Below, in pieces: positions 17,888 to 26,186 of a DNA stretch of 64,000 nucleotides (the stretch's first letter is position 1; every line of letters starts with the position of its first letter). Source of the stretch: Anaeromonas frigoriresistens. GTDB taxonomy: Bacteria > Bacillota > Clostridia > Tissierellales > SIT17. The stretch lies in the NCBI RefSeq assembly GCF_016820655.1, contig NZ_WSFT01000019.1, forward strand, positions 62,001 through 126,000, in the 5' to 3' direction. The position numbers and the translations under genes were made by a program. Under the pieces are notes generated by a model. That model had not been told where the DNA came from. It was given only the letters and a program-made list of their open reading frames with translations, and did no database searches.

Positions 17888-18707
17888 TAAATCTAGTAAA
17901 ATAGTGTTTATAATATTGATGACAGTATTAATATTATTTATCACGAATATATACTATCCTTTAAGAAGTTATATCATAATGTATCCAGTAAAAACCTATT
18001 ATAGAAACACGGGATTATTTAATGATATTCCCCTTAAAATACCTAGCGGGAAAATAAGCAATAAAGAGAGTTTCTATCCTTTTGTTCTTTACTTTAATTC
18101 AAATGAAGGATTTAAATACTATGTAGATAGAGATGTAGATTTAAGTATAATGTATAATTTCGGTGGATTTAAACTAGGTAAGAAAAACTCTAGTTATTTT
18201 GATCCTAAATCTGATTATTATTCATCCTTCTATGGAGCCTATGCTATAAAAACAGATAATAGTACTCCCTTTGGATTTGATAAAGATAAAAATATAAATA
18301 TAGATTTATTATCTAAAGTTCCAGAATATGACCAAAAATATCTAGTTATGTCATCTATAGGTCTATCTCCTAATAATGTAACATTTGATTATAATATAAA
18401 AACAATTAAAGAAGATATTAAGTATATAAACTCTATGGATTGGCTTATGGTGGACTCTCAAATAAAAACTAATGCTCCTGTCCATAAGTACAAAAAACAT
18501 TATAATGGGTACTTACAATATGGTATCCCTAAAGAATTGAATAATCTCTCTAAAGATTATCCTATTATGAAGCTTCATGGGAGAATGTATATAAAGTATT
18601 TTAAAGAATATGATTCAACAATTGTATTTTATATTTTAGGTAAGAATAAAGATATAGTTGATAGAATAGATGAAAATATTGTATCTAAATCATATTTTAA
18701 AAAATAA
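17874..18707 (+). CDS. Membrane-anchored protein of unknown function
   Basis: About 277 residues. An N-terminal hydrophobic helix (KIVFIILMTVLILFITNIYYP) acts as a signal anchor, and the rest is a polar extracytoplasmic domain rich in Tyr, Asp and Lys without a motif I recognise. The ATG chosen overlaps the end of the Fur-family gene by 14 bases and gives a clean signal anchor; upstream in-frame ATGs lie inside the Fur gene. Overlap suggests translational coupling. A possible role in metal or envelope homeostasis rests only on position. Confidence 0.7.
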   Translation: MKTINKSSKIVFIILMTVLILFITNIYYPLRSYIIMYPVKTYYRNTGLFNDIPLKIPSGKISNKESFYPFVLYFNSNEGFKYYVDRDVDLSIMYNFGGFKLGKKNSSYFDPKSDYYSSFYGAYAIKTDNSTPFGFDKDKNINIDLLSKVPEYDQKYLVMSSIGLSPNNVTFDYNIKTIKEDIKYINSMDWLMVDSQIKTNAPVHKYKKHYNGYLQYGIPKELNNLSKDYPIMKLHGRMYIKYFKEYDSTIVFYILGKNKDIVDRIDENIVSKSYFKK

Positions 18708-18733
18708 ACTCAGAGAATATTCTCTGAGTTTAT
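18706..18733. terminator. Bidirectional terminator
   Basis: The palindrome AAACTCAGAGAAT plus its complement lies between the convergent anchored-protein and reductive-dehalogenase-like genes, with A and T runs on the two sides. Confidence 0.85.
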
Positions 18734-19779
18734 TTAAGCCATTCAGGAGCTGTTCTTATATAGGGTCTTATACCATGTTTTTCATCATGCTTTCTTAATG
18801 CTACATCTATATCTTCATCACTATTAATATCATCCAAATTTTCAATCCCCTGACTAAATGGGCAACTAGAAATACATATTCCACAATCGGTTCCTAAGCT
18901 TCTCCATATATTATAGCAATCTTCTTGATTTATTTGCCATCTTTCTATACCATCAATGTTTTTCATATCCTCTGGTATAGCTTTTCCTGGACAAGTTCTC
19001 ATGCACCTATTGCATCTTTTACAGAATTCTGTTACCCCAAAATCCTCATATTCATCTTCTAATAAAGGTAATTCCGTAGTAACAAGACCCAACCTTACCA
19101 TTTGTCCATATTCTTTAGTTATAAGAATACCATTTCTTCCTATATCACCAATTCCAGCATCTTTTGCAACTAAAGGAAGTACCGCTAGATAATTAGCATC
19201 CATATGGTTTCTAGCTTCATAGCCCAACTCTCTTATAAAATAAGATATTTGCATACCAATCACAGCAGCATCCACATAGGCTCTAGATGTATCTATTATT
19301 TCTGAAACTTGGGGAGATCTATTCAACATTTCCTTATCCATTTGGACTGCAAATACTATTCCGTAAGGATGTTTTATATCAACTTTATTCCCATAGTTCT
19401 CTTTATGCCTACCTCTATGGGAATACCAGTGGTAATCCTTCATTTTAGTTACACCTACAAGTTTAGCACCATAATGCAAGGTAAGTCCTTTTATTCTTTT
19501 TGTAATAGTTTCTTTATCTATATCAACTTCCTTTTCTGCGGGATTTCCTTCTGATAAGCTCTTGATATCGTTTAAAAATTTAAAATTGGCCTCAGCAATC
19601 TTAGAGTTTACTGGATCATAAGTGGCTGTACCTTCTCCACAGATCTGAGGTCTTTGTCTTATATTATCATCTTTTTCTTTTTTATCGGGATTTTTATTAT
19701 AATAATATTTATATTCCTCAGAATCCTTTTCTAAGCTCATTCGAGAAAACATAGTATCCCTTTCATCAATTCGCTTCAT
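18730..19779 (-). CDS. Cytoplasmic reductive-dehalogenase/QueG-like Fe-S protein
   Basis: A 349-residue protein with a corrinoid-enzyme-like core (LTLHYGAKLVGVTKMKDYHWY, GYEARNHMDANYLAVLPLVAKDAGIGDIGRNG). It ends in two [4Fe-4S] motifs: CKRCNRCMRTCP, and a second set with a distant Cys followed by CGICISSCPF. This layout is shared by reductive dehalogenases (RdhA) and epoxyqueuosine reductase (QueG). The RNGILITKEYGQMVRLG segment and the Trp after the distant Cys favour the RdhA side. There is no Tat signal and no RdhB anchor, so it is cytoplasmic and not respiratory in the classic sense. A B12 cofactor is expected. It is 11 bases from an FNR-type regulator gene. Confidence 0.75.
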   Translation of the reverse strand: MKRIDERDTMFSRMSLEKDSEEYKYYYNKNPDKKEKDDNIRQRPQICGEGTATYDPVNSKIAEANFKFLNDIKSLSEGNPAEKEVDIDKETITKRIKGLTLHYGAKLVGVTKMKDYHWYSHRGRHKENYGNKVDIKHPYGIVFAVQMDKEMLNRSPQVSEIIDTSRAYVDAAVIGMQISYFIRELGYEARNHMDANYLAVLPLVAKDAGIGDIGRNGILITKEYGQMVRLGLVTTELPLLEDEYEDFGVTEFCKRCNRCMRTCPGKAIPEDMKNIDGIERWQINQEDCYNIWRSLGTDCGICISSCPFSQGIENLDDINSDEDIDVALRKHDEKHGIRPYIRTAPEWLK

Positions 19780-19790
19780 AAATTCACTCC

Positions 19791-20501
19791 CTAAGCTAGA
19801 TTCTCCAGTGCATTAAGATCTTTTATGATTATTTTTTTGTTTCCAATTAGTTCTATAATTCCTTCGTCTTGAAGACTACTTAGTTTTCTACTTACTGTCT
19901 CTCTTGTAGAACCTATATAGTTGGCCATATCTTCTCTACTAAGAGGTATATCTAGTTCTACTATTGTATCCATTGGTGTTCCAAAATCTTTTATTAAGCT
20001 TAAAAGTAGTCCAGCTAATCTTGACTCTATATCCTTTGTTCCCAGTCTCTGGATTTGATCCTCTAAATTAGCAACTCTTTCATGGATTACTTTTAATATC
20101 TTTAAAGCTATATCTGGATTATTTAAGAGAATCTTATCAAAATCGTCCTTAGTAAGTATACATACATTACTATCCTCCATAGCCTCAGCATTAAACTTAA
20201 ACTCTCCCTCTTTTATAAGGCTCATATCCCCTATAAAATCCCCTTCAGCTAGGATATATATAATTTGTTCCTTACCATCCTTTGTATATCTAAAAGCTTT
20301 AATCTTTCCTTTATTTATTAAAAATAATTTATCTGAAATATCTCCTTCAAAGAAAAGCATTTCACCTTTTTTAAATTTTTTTATATTTATTTTATCTGTA
20401 ACTTCAGCTAATTGTTCTTCTTGAAGTATTGAGAATATGGATACTTTTCTTGCACAATATCTACCTTGACATAAATTGCAGACTTGCTTACATTGATTCA
20501 T
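19791..20501 (-). CDS. Crp/Fnr-family regulator with N-terminal cysteine cluster
   Basis: A 236-residue activator-type regulator. Residues 1-16 hold Cys4, Cys8, Cys11 and Cys16, a likely Fe-S ligand set. Residues about 22-140 form the cyclic-nucleotide-like beta barrel (FKKGEMLFFEGDISDKLFLI), then comes the dimer helix. The helix-turn-helix is in SREDMANYIGSTRETVSRKL. The cluster suggests oxygen, NO or redox sensing as in FNR or HcpR; no cAMP-specific residues were checked. It is co-directional with the RdhA-like gene downstream, as CprK-type regulators are with dehalogenases. Confidence 0.85.
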   Translation of the reverse strand: MNQCKQVCNLCQGRYCARKVSIFSILQEEQLAEVTDKINIKKFKKGEMLFFEGDISDKLFLINKGKIKAFRYTKDGKEQIIYILAEGDFIGDMSLIKEGEFKFNAEAMEDSNVCILTKDDFDKILLNNPDIALKILKVIHERVANLEDQIQRLGTKDIESRLAGLLLSLIKDFGTPMDTIVELDIPLSREDMANYIGSTRETVSRKLSSLQDEGIIELIGNKKIIIKDLNALENLA

Positions 20502-20587
20502 ATTTTTCCCACCTTATTCTATAGCTATATTTATAACAACTTAAGTAAATATATTATATCATATGATATTTATTTTATATAATCATA

Positions 20588-20621
20588 AAAATAAAAAATA
20601 GGATGGTTAACCATCCTATTT
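20588..20621 (-). terminator. Terminator after the cupin gene
   Basis: A perfect palindrome, AAATAGGATGGTT plus its complement, overlaps the cupin stop codon and is followed by a T-rich run on the minus strand. Confidence 0.9.
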
Positions 20622-20963
20622 GTGACCTTCTTCTGGTACTATACAGATAAATCTAAATTTACCTTCTCCAACATTTTTAAATTGATGTAATTTATCTGCT
20701 GGTACATATGCAAAAGATCCAGCTTCCACTTCATGATCTTCTCCATCTATGTGTAACACACCTTTACCCTCTAACATATAGTTTATATGAGGCCATGGAT
20801 GACTATGTCTAGGAGTATAACCTTCTTCTCCAACTTCCATAACTCTCATTACATGACCATCCCACCCTTCTTTAGGTGAAATTAAGGCCTTCATTACGGC
20901 ATTTTTAACTTCAGGATTCTTAACTTCTACACCCTTAATGTCCTTTTCATTAGATACTATCAT
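20616..20963 (-). CDS. Single-domain cupin protein
   Basis: A 115-residue beta-barrel cupin. Motif 1 is RHSHPWPHINYMLEGKG and motif 2 is GSFAYVPADKLHQFKN, keeping the metal-binding His-His-(Glu)-His pattern. Family members are dioxygenases, isomerases or small-molecule sensors; the activity cannot be inferred. The ATG after GAGGAGGG was chosen, dropping a 30-residue upstream extension that has no ribosome site. It has its own terminator. Confidence 0.87.
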   Translation of the reverse strand: MIVSNEKDIKGVEVKNPEVKNAVMKALISPKEGWDGHVMRVMEVGEEGYTPRHSHPWPHINYMLEGKGVLHIDGEDHEVEAGSFAYVPADKLHQFKNVGEGKFRFICIVPEEGHK

Positions 20964-21080
20964 TATATATCCCTCCTCATTAATAAATTTATGTTTATTT
21001 ACATTATACACCAAGATAAAAAGTAAATCATATTTTATATGTTTAATACCCATAATAATGGTTGACTTAAAATAATTGTT

Positions 21081-21109
21081 TTGATACTCGAAATAATTTT
21101 TGATATAAT
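21081..21109 (+). promoter_or_regulatory. Sigma-A promoter of the first MATE gene
   Basis: TTGATA and TATAAT with a 17-base spacer lie about 33 bases before the start codon. Confidence 0.8.
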
Positions 21110-21142
21110 TTTCTTAATGCTATTATATTTTGGGAGGGCTTA

Positions 21143-22510
21143 ATGGACTATTCTAAGAAAAGAGATTTAATACTTAATGGCAATATGGCCAAAGTAATAT
21201 TAATATTATCTGGACCCATAATGCTAAATAATTTAATACAAACTATATACAATCTAACTGATACATATTTTGTTAGCAGACTAGGAGATCTTGAAGTAAA
21301 TGCAGTAGGATTTGTATGGCCAATCATATTTTTCATGATGTCTATTGGAATAGGAGTTTCAATAGCTGGAACAGCTTTAATATCACAATATACTGGCTCT
21401 GATGATAAAAGTGATGCTAGAAAAGTTGCAGGTCAGATATTATCCTTTTCCTTTATATTTTCTATAGGATTAGGAATCATCGGATTTTTTATTACTCCTT
21501 TTATTGTAAAAACAATGGGAGCAGAGGGAGAAATGTTCAGACTTAGCGTTGAATTTTTAAGGATAATACTTTTAGGTATGCCTACTATGTTTGTATTCTT
21601 TGCTTTTAATTCTATTAAACAAGGTCAAGGAGATACATATACTCCAATGATATTTGGTGCATTATCTGTAGGTCTAAATATAATCTTAGATCCTATATTT
21701 ATATTTGTACTTAATTTAGGTGTAGCTGGTGCAGCTATTGCAACTGTTCTAGCTAGAGGAATATTCGCATTATATGCTGTATACACTCTATTTATAAAAA
21801 AGGAAGGTATTCAACTTCATAAGTCAGATCTAAAGTTAAATAAAACTCTATTACAAAAAATAATATCAATAGGTTTACCTTCATCCATAGGTCAATCTAC
21901 CACTGCCCTTGGATTTGCTGTACTAAATATCTTTGTTAAATCCTTTGGTGCTTCTACTTTGACTGCTTTTATTATCGGAAATAGGATTAATTCTTTAATA
22001 TTGATGCCTGCCATGGGAATAGGTCATGCTCTATCTACTATAGTAGGTCAAAACCTTGGAGCAGATGATATTAAAAGAGCTAGAAAAGCAGTAAAAGTGA
22101 GTACTATTTTAACCACTATATTTTTATTAATAGGTGGATTAATCGTATTCATTCTAGCAAGACGAATTATAATGATATTTACAGATAGTGAGGAAGTTAT
22201 AACGCAAGCCACATTCTATTTAAGAGTGATTTCAGCTTCTCTACCTCTTATGGGAGTATTCCAAATATTTAATGGTACATTCCAAGGTTCCGGTCATACC
22301 ATAATGGCAATGTCTATGATGACCTCTCGACTGTGGTTATTTAGAATTCCTCTTATAATATTATTTAAAAACTTTACAAATCTTCAAGAAAGATCAGTAT
22401 GGTATGCAATGATATTAAGTAATGCTATAGTCTGTATAATAGGTTTGATTTTATATTTATCCCGCAAATGGGAGCATAAAATCATAAAAAAAGCTCCAAA
22501 GATAAGATAA
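21143..22510 (+). CDS. MATE-family efflux transporter
   Basis: Integral membrane antiporter of 455 residues with about twelve hydrophobic helices in two six-helix halves. The opening GNMAKVILILSGPIMLNNLIQTIYNLTDTYFVSRLG and the internal QNLGADDIKRARKAVK and QGSGHTIMAMS segments are typical of the DinF/NorM-like MATE branch. Sodium- or proton-driven drug export is the known role of the family; the substrate is unknown. It is a single gene with a good promoter and a 44-base hairpin at its end. A second, distinct MATE is at about 42.3 kb. Confidence 0.93.
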   Translation: MDYSKKRDLILNGNMAKVILILSGPIMLNNLIQTIYNLTDTYFVSRLGDLEVNAVGFVWPIIFFMMSIGIGVSIAGTALISQYTGSDDKSDARKVAGQILSFSFIFSIGLGIIGFFITPFIVKTMGAEGEMFRLSVEFLRIILLGMPTMFVFFAFNSIKQGQGDTYTPMIFGALSVGLNIILDPIFIFVLNLGVAGAAIATVLARGIFALYAVYTLFIKKEGIQLHKSDLKLNKTLLQKIISIGLPSSIGQSTTALGFAVLNIFVKSFGASTLTAFIIGNRINSLILMPAMGIGHALSTIVGQNLGADDIKRARKAVKVSTILTTIFLLIGGLIVFILARRIIMIFTDSEEVITQATFYLRVISASLPLMGVFQIFNGTFQGSGHTIMAMSMMTSRLWLFRIPLIILFKNFTNLQERSVWYAMILSNAIVCIIGLILYLSRKWEHKIIKKAPKIR

Positions 22511-22544
22511 AGGATTGAGGTTAACCTCAATCCTTTATCTTATC
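22501..22544. terminator. Long bidirectional terminator
   Basis: A perfect 44-base palindrome (22-base arms beginning GATAAGATAAAGGATTG) spans the MATE stop codon and faces the convergent dihydrolipoamide dehydrogenase gene. Confidence 0.9.
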
Positions 22545-22546
22545 TT

Positions 22547-24277
22547 CTAGTTATGAATTGAACCATTTTTTGTTGATGCTAATATAGCTTCGTGAATAGA
22601 TTCAGCTGTAGTTGGATGAGCATGTATTGTATTGATTAAGTCTATATCCCTCAAATTATTTTTAATAGCTACAGCTATTTCATGAATTAAGTCAGTAGCA
22701 TGAGGACCAATTATTGCTCCGCCTATTATTTTATCAGATTCCTTTTCCTTAATTATTTTTACAAAACCTTTAGCTTCTCCTAATGTTAAAGCTTTTCCAT
22801 TAGCACCAAAGGGGAATTTTCCAATAATCACTTCTATTCCTTTATTTTGAGCTTCCTTTTCACTTAAACCTACTACAGCTATCTCTGGATCAGTAAATAT
22901 TGCACTAGGGATAGTATTATAGTCCATTTTTATATCTTTACCTAATATATTTTCTACCGCTACTATACCTTGATGAGAGGCTACATGGGCTAATTGAATT
23001 TTATCTGTAACATCACCTATAGCATATATATTTGGTATAGAAGTTTGCATTTTTTCATTTACTTTTATACCTCTTTTATTATCATTTCTCTGAATTCCAT
23101 ATTTTTCTAAATCTACTCCTCCAATATTAGGATGTCTACCTACTGATAACAAAATAGTATCTCCTGTTATATAATGCTTTTTTTCTTCTTTCTTAAATAC
23201 TACAATACTCTGATTATCCTCAGTATCCATTATTTCTTCTACTCTAGAAGAAGAATATATTTTTATACCTTCCTCCTTTGCTATATCAGAAATTTCCTCT
23301 TTAATATCCTTATCTAGGGAGTCTAATATACTATTTGCATATTCTACAACTGTTACATCTACTCCAAAGTTATTGAATAAAAAAGCAAATTCCATACCAA
23401 TAACTCCGCCACCTACTATAATAAGTTTCTTTGGTATTTCTTCTAAATCAAGAATCTCTTTACTTGTTAAAATATTTGATGAGTCAATACCTGGTATTGG
23501 AATTCTAGAAACCTTTGACCCAGTTGCTAATATGATATTTTCTGTATTAATAGTCACTTCTTTATTTCCTTCTTTGACGAAAATAGTATTATTATCTACT
23601 ATTTCACCTTTCCCCTTATATAAAGAAATATTATTATTCTCCATTAAGTACTCAATTCCATTAGTTAATTCCTTTACTATCCCATTTTTTCTTTCAACTA
23701 TTTTTTTCATATTAGCCGATACATTTTCTGCATATAATCCAAAGTTTTCAGCTTTCCTAATATCTTTATAAGTCTTGGCAGAAGTAACAAAGGCTTTAGT
23801 AGGAATACATCCCCAATTTAAACAAGTTCCACCCACTCTTTCTTTTTCAATAATTGCAACCTTGGCTCCCATTTTTGCAGCCTGAATAGCAGCAACATAT
23901 CCTCCTGGACCAGCTCCAATAATTGTTATATCTCTATCTACTTCTTCTTTTTTAGGTTTCATTAAATTCCCCATATAATTAAAAGTGTTAGTACTCTTAT
24001 TGGTTTTTGGTTTTGATTTAGTATTATCTTCCTTTTTTACTTCTCCTTCGATCCTTACTAATACCTCTCCTTTTTTTACAGTGTCTCCAGTTTCTACTTC
24101 AATAGACTTAACTATTCCACTCGCATTGGAAACAATGGTTGAATTACCTTTGTTTGACTCAACTTCTAATATTTCATCACCAAATTCTATATTATCATTA
24201 ATGTTCACATGTACCTTACCAACTTTCCCACTGTTAGCATGGCCTGATAGTTTTTCAAGTTTAATATCCAGTAACAT
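22547..24277 (-). CDS. lpdA: Dihydrolipoyl dehydrogenase with N-terminal lipoyl domain
   Basis: Flavoprotein disulfide reductase of 576 residues. Residues 1-80 form a lipoyl domain with the candidate lipoylated Lys43 in VESNKGNS, then a flexible linker rich in Lys, Asn and Thr. From residue about 117 comes the E3 part: FAD motif TIIGAGPGGYVAAIQAA, redox disulfide in GGTCLNWGCIPTK, NAD motif LIIVGGGVIGMEF, YAIGDVT, and the catalytic His in HAHPTTAESIHE. Such fusions occur in PDH or acetoin systems, but no E1 or E2 gene is nearby. The AhpD-like gene lies 68 bases upstream in the same direction. Confidence 0.94.
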   Translation of the reverse strand: MLLDIKLEKLSGHANSGKVGKVHVNINDNIEFGDEILEVESNKGNSTIVSNASGIVKSIEVETGDTVKKGEVLVRIEGEVKKEDNTKSKPKTNKSTNTFNYMGNLMKPKKEEVDRDITIIGAGPGGYVAAIQAAKMGAKVAIIEKERVGGTCLNWGCIPTKAFVTSAKTYKDIRKAENFGLYAENVSANMKKIVERKNGIVKELTNGIEYLMENNNISLYKGKGEIVDNNTIFVKEGNKEVTINTENIILATGSKVSRIPIPGIDSSNILTSKEILDLEEIPKKLIIVGGGVIGMEFAFLFNNFGVDVTVVEYANSILDSLDKDIKEEISDIAKEEGIKIYSSSRVEEIMDTEDNQSIVVFKKEEKKHYITGDTILLSVGRHPNIGGVDLEKYGIQRNDNKRGIKVNEKMQTSIPNIYAIGDVTDKIQLAHVASHQGIVAVENILGKDIKMDYNTIPSAIFTDPEIAVVGLSEKEAQNKGIEVIIGKFPFGANGKALTLGEAKGFVKIIKEKESDKIIGGAIIGPHATDLIHEIAVAIKNNLRDIDLINTIHAHPTTAESIHEAILASTKNGSIHN

Positions 24278-24307
24278 ACCTTTCCTCCATTCCTAATATA
24301 TTAGAGA

Positions 24308-24329
24308 AAGACAGTATCTCTACTGTCTT
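24308..24329 (-). other. Hairpin between the AhpD-like and lpdA genes
   Basis: AAGACAGTA pairs with TACTGTCTT around a four-base loop in the 68-base gap inside the operon. Only a weak T-rich stretch follows, so it could be a partial terminator or an RNA-stability element that lowers lpdA expression. Confidence 0.5.
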
Positions 24330-24345
24330 CTCTCCTTAATTTATA

Positions 24346-24696
24346 TTATTGAAAATCCTTCTCGAACTCATTTAAAGATTCTTTTAATAATGTAACACTA
24401 TATGCTATGGATGGTCCTCCTCCAAAAGCTACAGCCACCATTGCAGACTCTAAAATTTCTTCTCTGGTTGCTCCTGCCTCAAGAGCTTTATATGTATGGA
24501 AGACAATGCAATATTCGCATCTATTATAACATCCAATAGCAATACTCATTAACTCTTTAGTTTTTAAATCTAGAGCTCCTGGCTCATATGCTGCTCCTAA
24601 TAATCCCATAAAAGCATTTACATGCGCTTCATTTGTTTGAGCTAATTCCTCTAATCCCCCTGTAAAATCATTTAACATTTTTCTTACATCTGCCAT
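24346..24696 (-). CDS. AhpD-like carboxymuconolactone-decarboxylase-family protein
   Basis: A 116-residue all-helical protein. The redox motif reads CYNRCEYCIVFH, giving the AhpD-type CXXC (Cys60, Cys63) with His67 four residues after the second cysteine. GATREEILESAMVAVAFGG follows, as in the AhpD/CMD fold. In mycobacteria AhpD is an alkylhydroperoxidase adaptor reduced by a lipoyl protein and Lpd. Here the next gene is a lipoyl-Lpd fusion, so the same electron path is inferred. It has its own promoter overlapped by a long palindrome, and a MarR-type gene lies upstream. Confidence 0.88.
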   Translation of the reverse strand: MADVRKMLNDFTGGLEELAQTNEAHVNAFMGLLGAAYEPGALDLKTKELMSIAIGCYNRCEYCIVFHTYKALEAGATREEILESAMVAVAFGGGPSIAYSVTLLKESLNEFEKDFQ

Positions 24697-24717
24697 TTAA
24701 ATCTCCTCCCTAAATAA

Positions 24718-24758
24718 AATATACTTGCTATACTAATAATTAGTATAGCAAGTATATT
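24718..24758. promoter_or_regulatory. 41-base palindromic operator before the AhpD-like gene
   Basis: A perfect palindrome with 20-base arms around one central base, containing CTTGCTATACTAAT and its complement. It covers the -10 element of the AhpD-like gene promoter. The adjacent MarR-family gene suggests it is that repressor's binding site. Confidence 0.75.
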
Positions 24759-24770
24759 GTTGAAAGTCAA
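24742..24770 (-). promoter_or_regulatory. Sigma-A promoter of the AhpD-lpdA operon
   Basis: The -35 TTGACT and -10 TATACT with a 17-base spacer; the -10 lies inside the palindromic operator. Confidence 0.8.
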
Positions 24771-24801
24771 TCAATATTGTTTATAAAAAAGAACACTTAC
24801 C

Positions 24802-25242
24802 CTATTCTTGAGGTCTGTGTTCTTTCACATTACTAACCATTTTATCCAAAACCGACATAAATATTTTCATATCTTTCTCTGGAATACCCTTGGATACTAT
24901 ATCGTTAAATTCCTCACCTTTAGGAAGTAATTCTTTTCTTTTTGCCTTTCCTTTTTCAGTAAGGACTAAGTTCATAATTCTTCTATCCTTCTCATTTCTC
25001 TTTCTTATCACTAGTTCTTCTCTTTCCATACGATCTATTAACCTTGCAATAGTTGATTCCTTTATATTCATCACATCTGCTAAATCTCTTTGACTAAATT
25101 CTTCATCATTACCTAAATAATATAGTGCAATCCATTGCACTCGTGTAACTCCTTCTTTACTAAGAATATTATCAAAAACATCAGTAATAAACTTAGTAGA
25201 GTTATTTGCTACATAGGATACTCAAATATCTAGATTAAACAA
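24802..25242 (-). pseudogene. MarR-family regulator with an in-frame TGA near its start
   Basis: The main part encodes a MarR winged helix: FSQRDLADVMNIKESTIARLIDRMEREELVIRKRNEKDRR with the wing ending LVLTEKGKAKR. The natural start seems to be TTG after AAGAGGTGATAG, but codon 7 is TGA (25222-25224). Beyond it the same frame continues with VSYVANNSTKFITDVF, the expected helix 1. A GTG at 25140, eight bases after AAGGAG, could restart translation and yield a 112-residue protein lacking helix 1. So the gene is either a recent pseudogene or makes an N-truncated protein. A sequencing error at one base is also possible. Confidence 0.7.
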
Positions 25243-25500
25243 AACTATCACCTCTTATTAAATCATCTTCTGCTATAATATACTTTAGTTTATCAATCTT
25301 CTTTTATTATAACAAGTATAATTATTAGGAAATATTTTTTTCTTTTTATCTATCTTTAGCTTGTTTTGATTTTTCCCAATATTATAATTAACTTATCTTT
25401 TTAATTAAATAACAAATAATAATATAATTATTTAGTGGTAAGATTAACTTTTATCTATGTATATATCTTCATAATCTTTATTTTTCTATTTATATTTTAC

Positions 25501-25535
25501 TTAAAAATAAAATCCCTATTCAAAATAGAGGTTTT
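25501..25535 (-). terminator. Terminator after the XRE-linked membrane-protein gene
   Basis: AAAATCCCTATT pairs with AATAGAGGTTTT (one mismatch, one G-T) and TTTATTTTT follows on the minus strand. Confidence 0.7.
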
Positions 25536-25536
25536 A

Positions 25537-25959
25537 TTACATTTCATTAGAGTACTTATATAGATATCTGAAGTATATTCCATACCCTACAATATATGCA
25601 CTTACTATTAATAATATGAAAATTAATTCTGCTTCCAATAGTATAAATATTAACATTAGAATACTATATACTATGCTCATAATATCAAAAGCTTTACCTT
25701 TAGCTGTATTTCTAATATATATATTTCTTTCGTCTTTTTGTTCTATTTCTAACTTTTTGTTGTATAATGGATCCTTCTGTATCAACTTATTTTTTATTAG
25801 TTCTCCGCCACTCATTCCAAATAAGCCAGCCCCTACTCCTATTAGAACTCCAGAAAGAGCTTTTAATTCTGGATTTTTAACTACAAAGCCTCCAATGACT
25901 ACTAAAATCACTCCTAAAACTAGTAACAAACCATACATTTTCATTTTTTTAATTTTCAT
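25537..25959 (-). CDS. Four-helix membrane protein linked to an XRE regulator
   Basis: A 140-residue membrane protein. Two N-terminal hydrophobic helices (about 8-26 and 34-52, the second rich in glycine) are followed by a cytoplasmic loop with KLEIEQKDERNIYIRNTAKGKAFD and two more helices. The DERN-I-NTAKGKA loop recurs in small Firmicutes membrane proteins encoded next to XRE regulators; function unknown. It overlaps the regulator gene by 11 bases, so the two are translated together. A regulator-effector role is an inference from this arrangement only. Confidence 0.75.
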   Translation of the reverse strand: MKIKKMKMYGLLLVLGVILVVIGGFVVKNPELKALSGVLIGVGAGLFGMSGGELIKNKLIQKDPLYNKKLEIEQKDERNIYIRNTAKGKAFDIMSIVYSILMLIFILLEAELIFILLIVSAYIVGYGIYFRYLYKYSNEM

Positions 25960-26161
25960 TATTTACTTCCTCCTCATAAATAAAAATATCTTCAATACTT
26001 AAATTAAAAAATTTAGCAATCTTAAATGCAAGTACTATAGAGGGATTATATCTTCCATTTTCCAATGATCCAATTGTCTGCCTAGATACCTCTAGCTTAT
26101 CTGCTAATTGCGATTGTGTAATTTCATTATCTTTTCTTATTTGTTCTAATCTATTTTTCAA
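25949..26161 (-). CDS. Small XRE-family HTH regulator
   Basis: A 70-residue single-domain Cro/CI-type DNA-binding protein: KNRLEQIRKDNEITQSQLADKLEVSRQTIGSLENGRYNPS with the usual five helices and a short acidic tail. The TTG start after GGAGG was chosen; an ATG 20 codons upstream lacks a ribosome site and would put the candidate operator inside the gene. Members of this YgzD-like group often repress their own operon. Confidence 0.85.
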   Translation of the reverse strand: MKNRLEQIRKDNEITQSQLADKLEVSRQTIGSLENGRYNPSIVLAFKIAKFFNLSIEDIFIYEEEVNNEN

Positions 26162-26186
26162 ATTAATTCCTCCACACCATAATGTT

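Noticed and set aside
25222-25224. TGA in the MarR gene as a selenocysteine codon
   Set aside because: No SECIS-like hairpin follows, and MarR helix 1 has no known selenocysteine.
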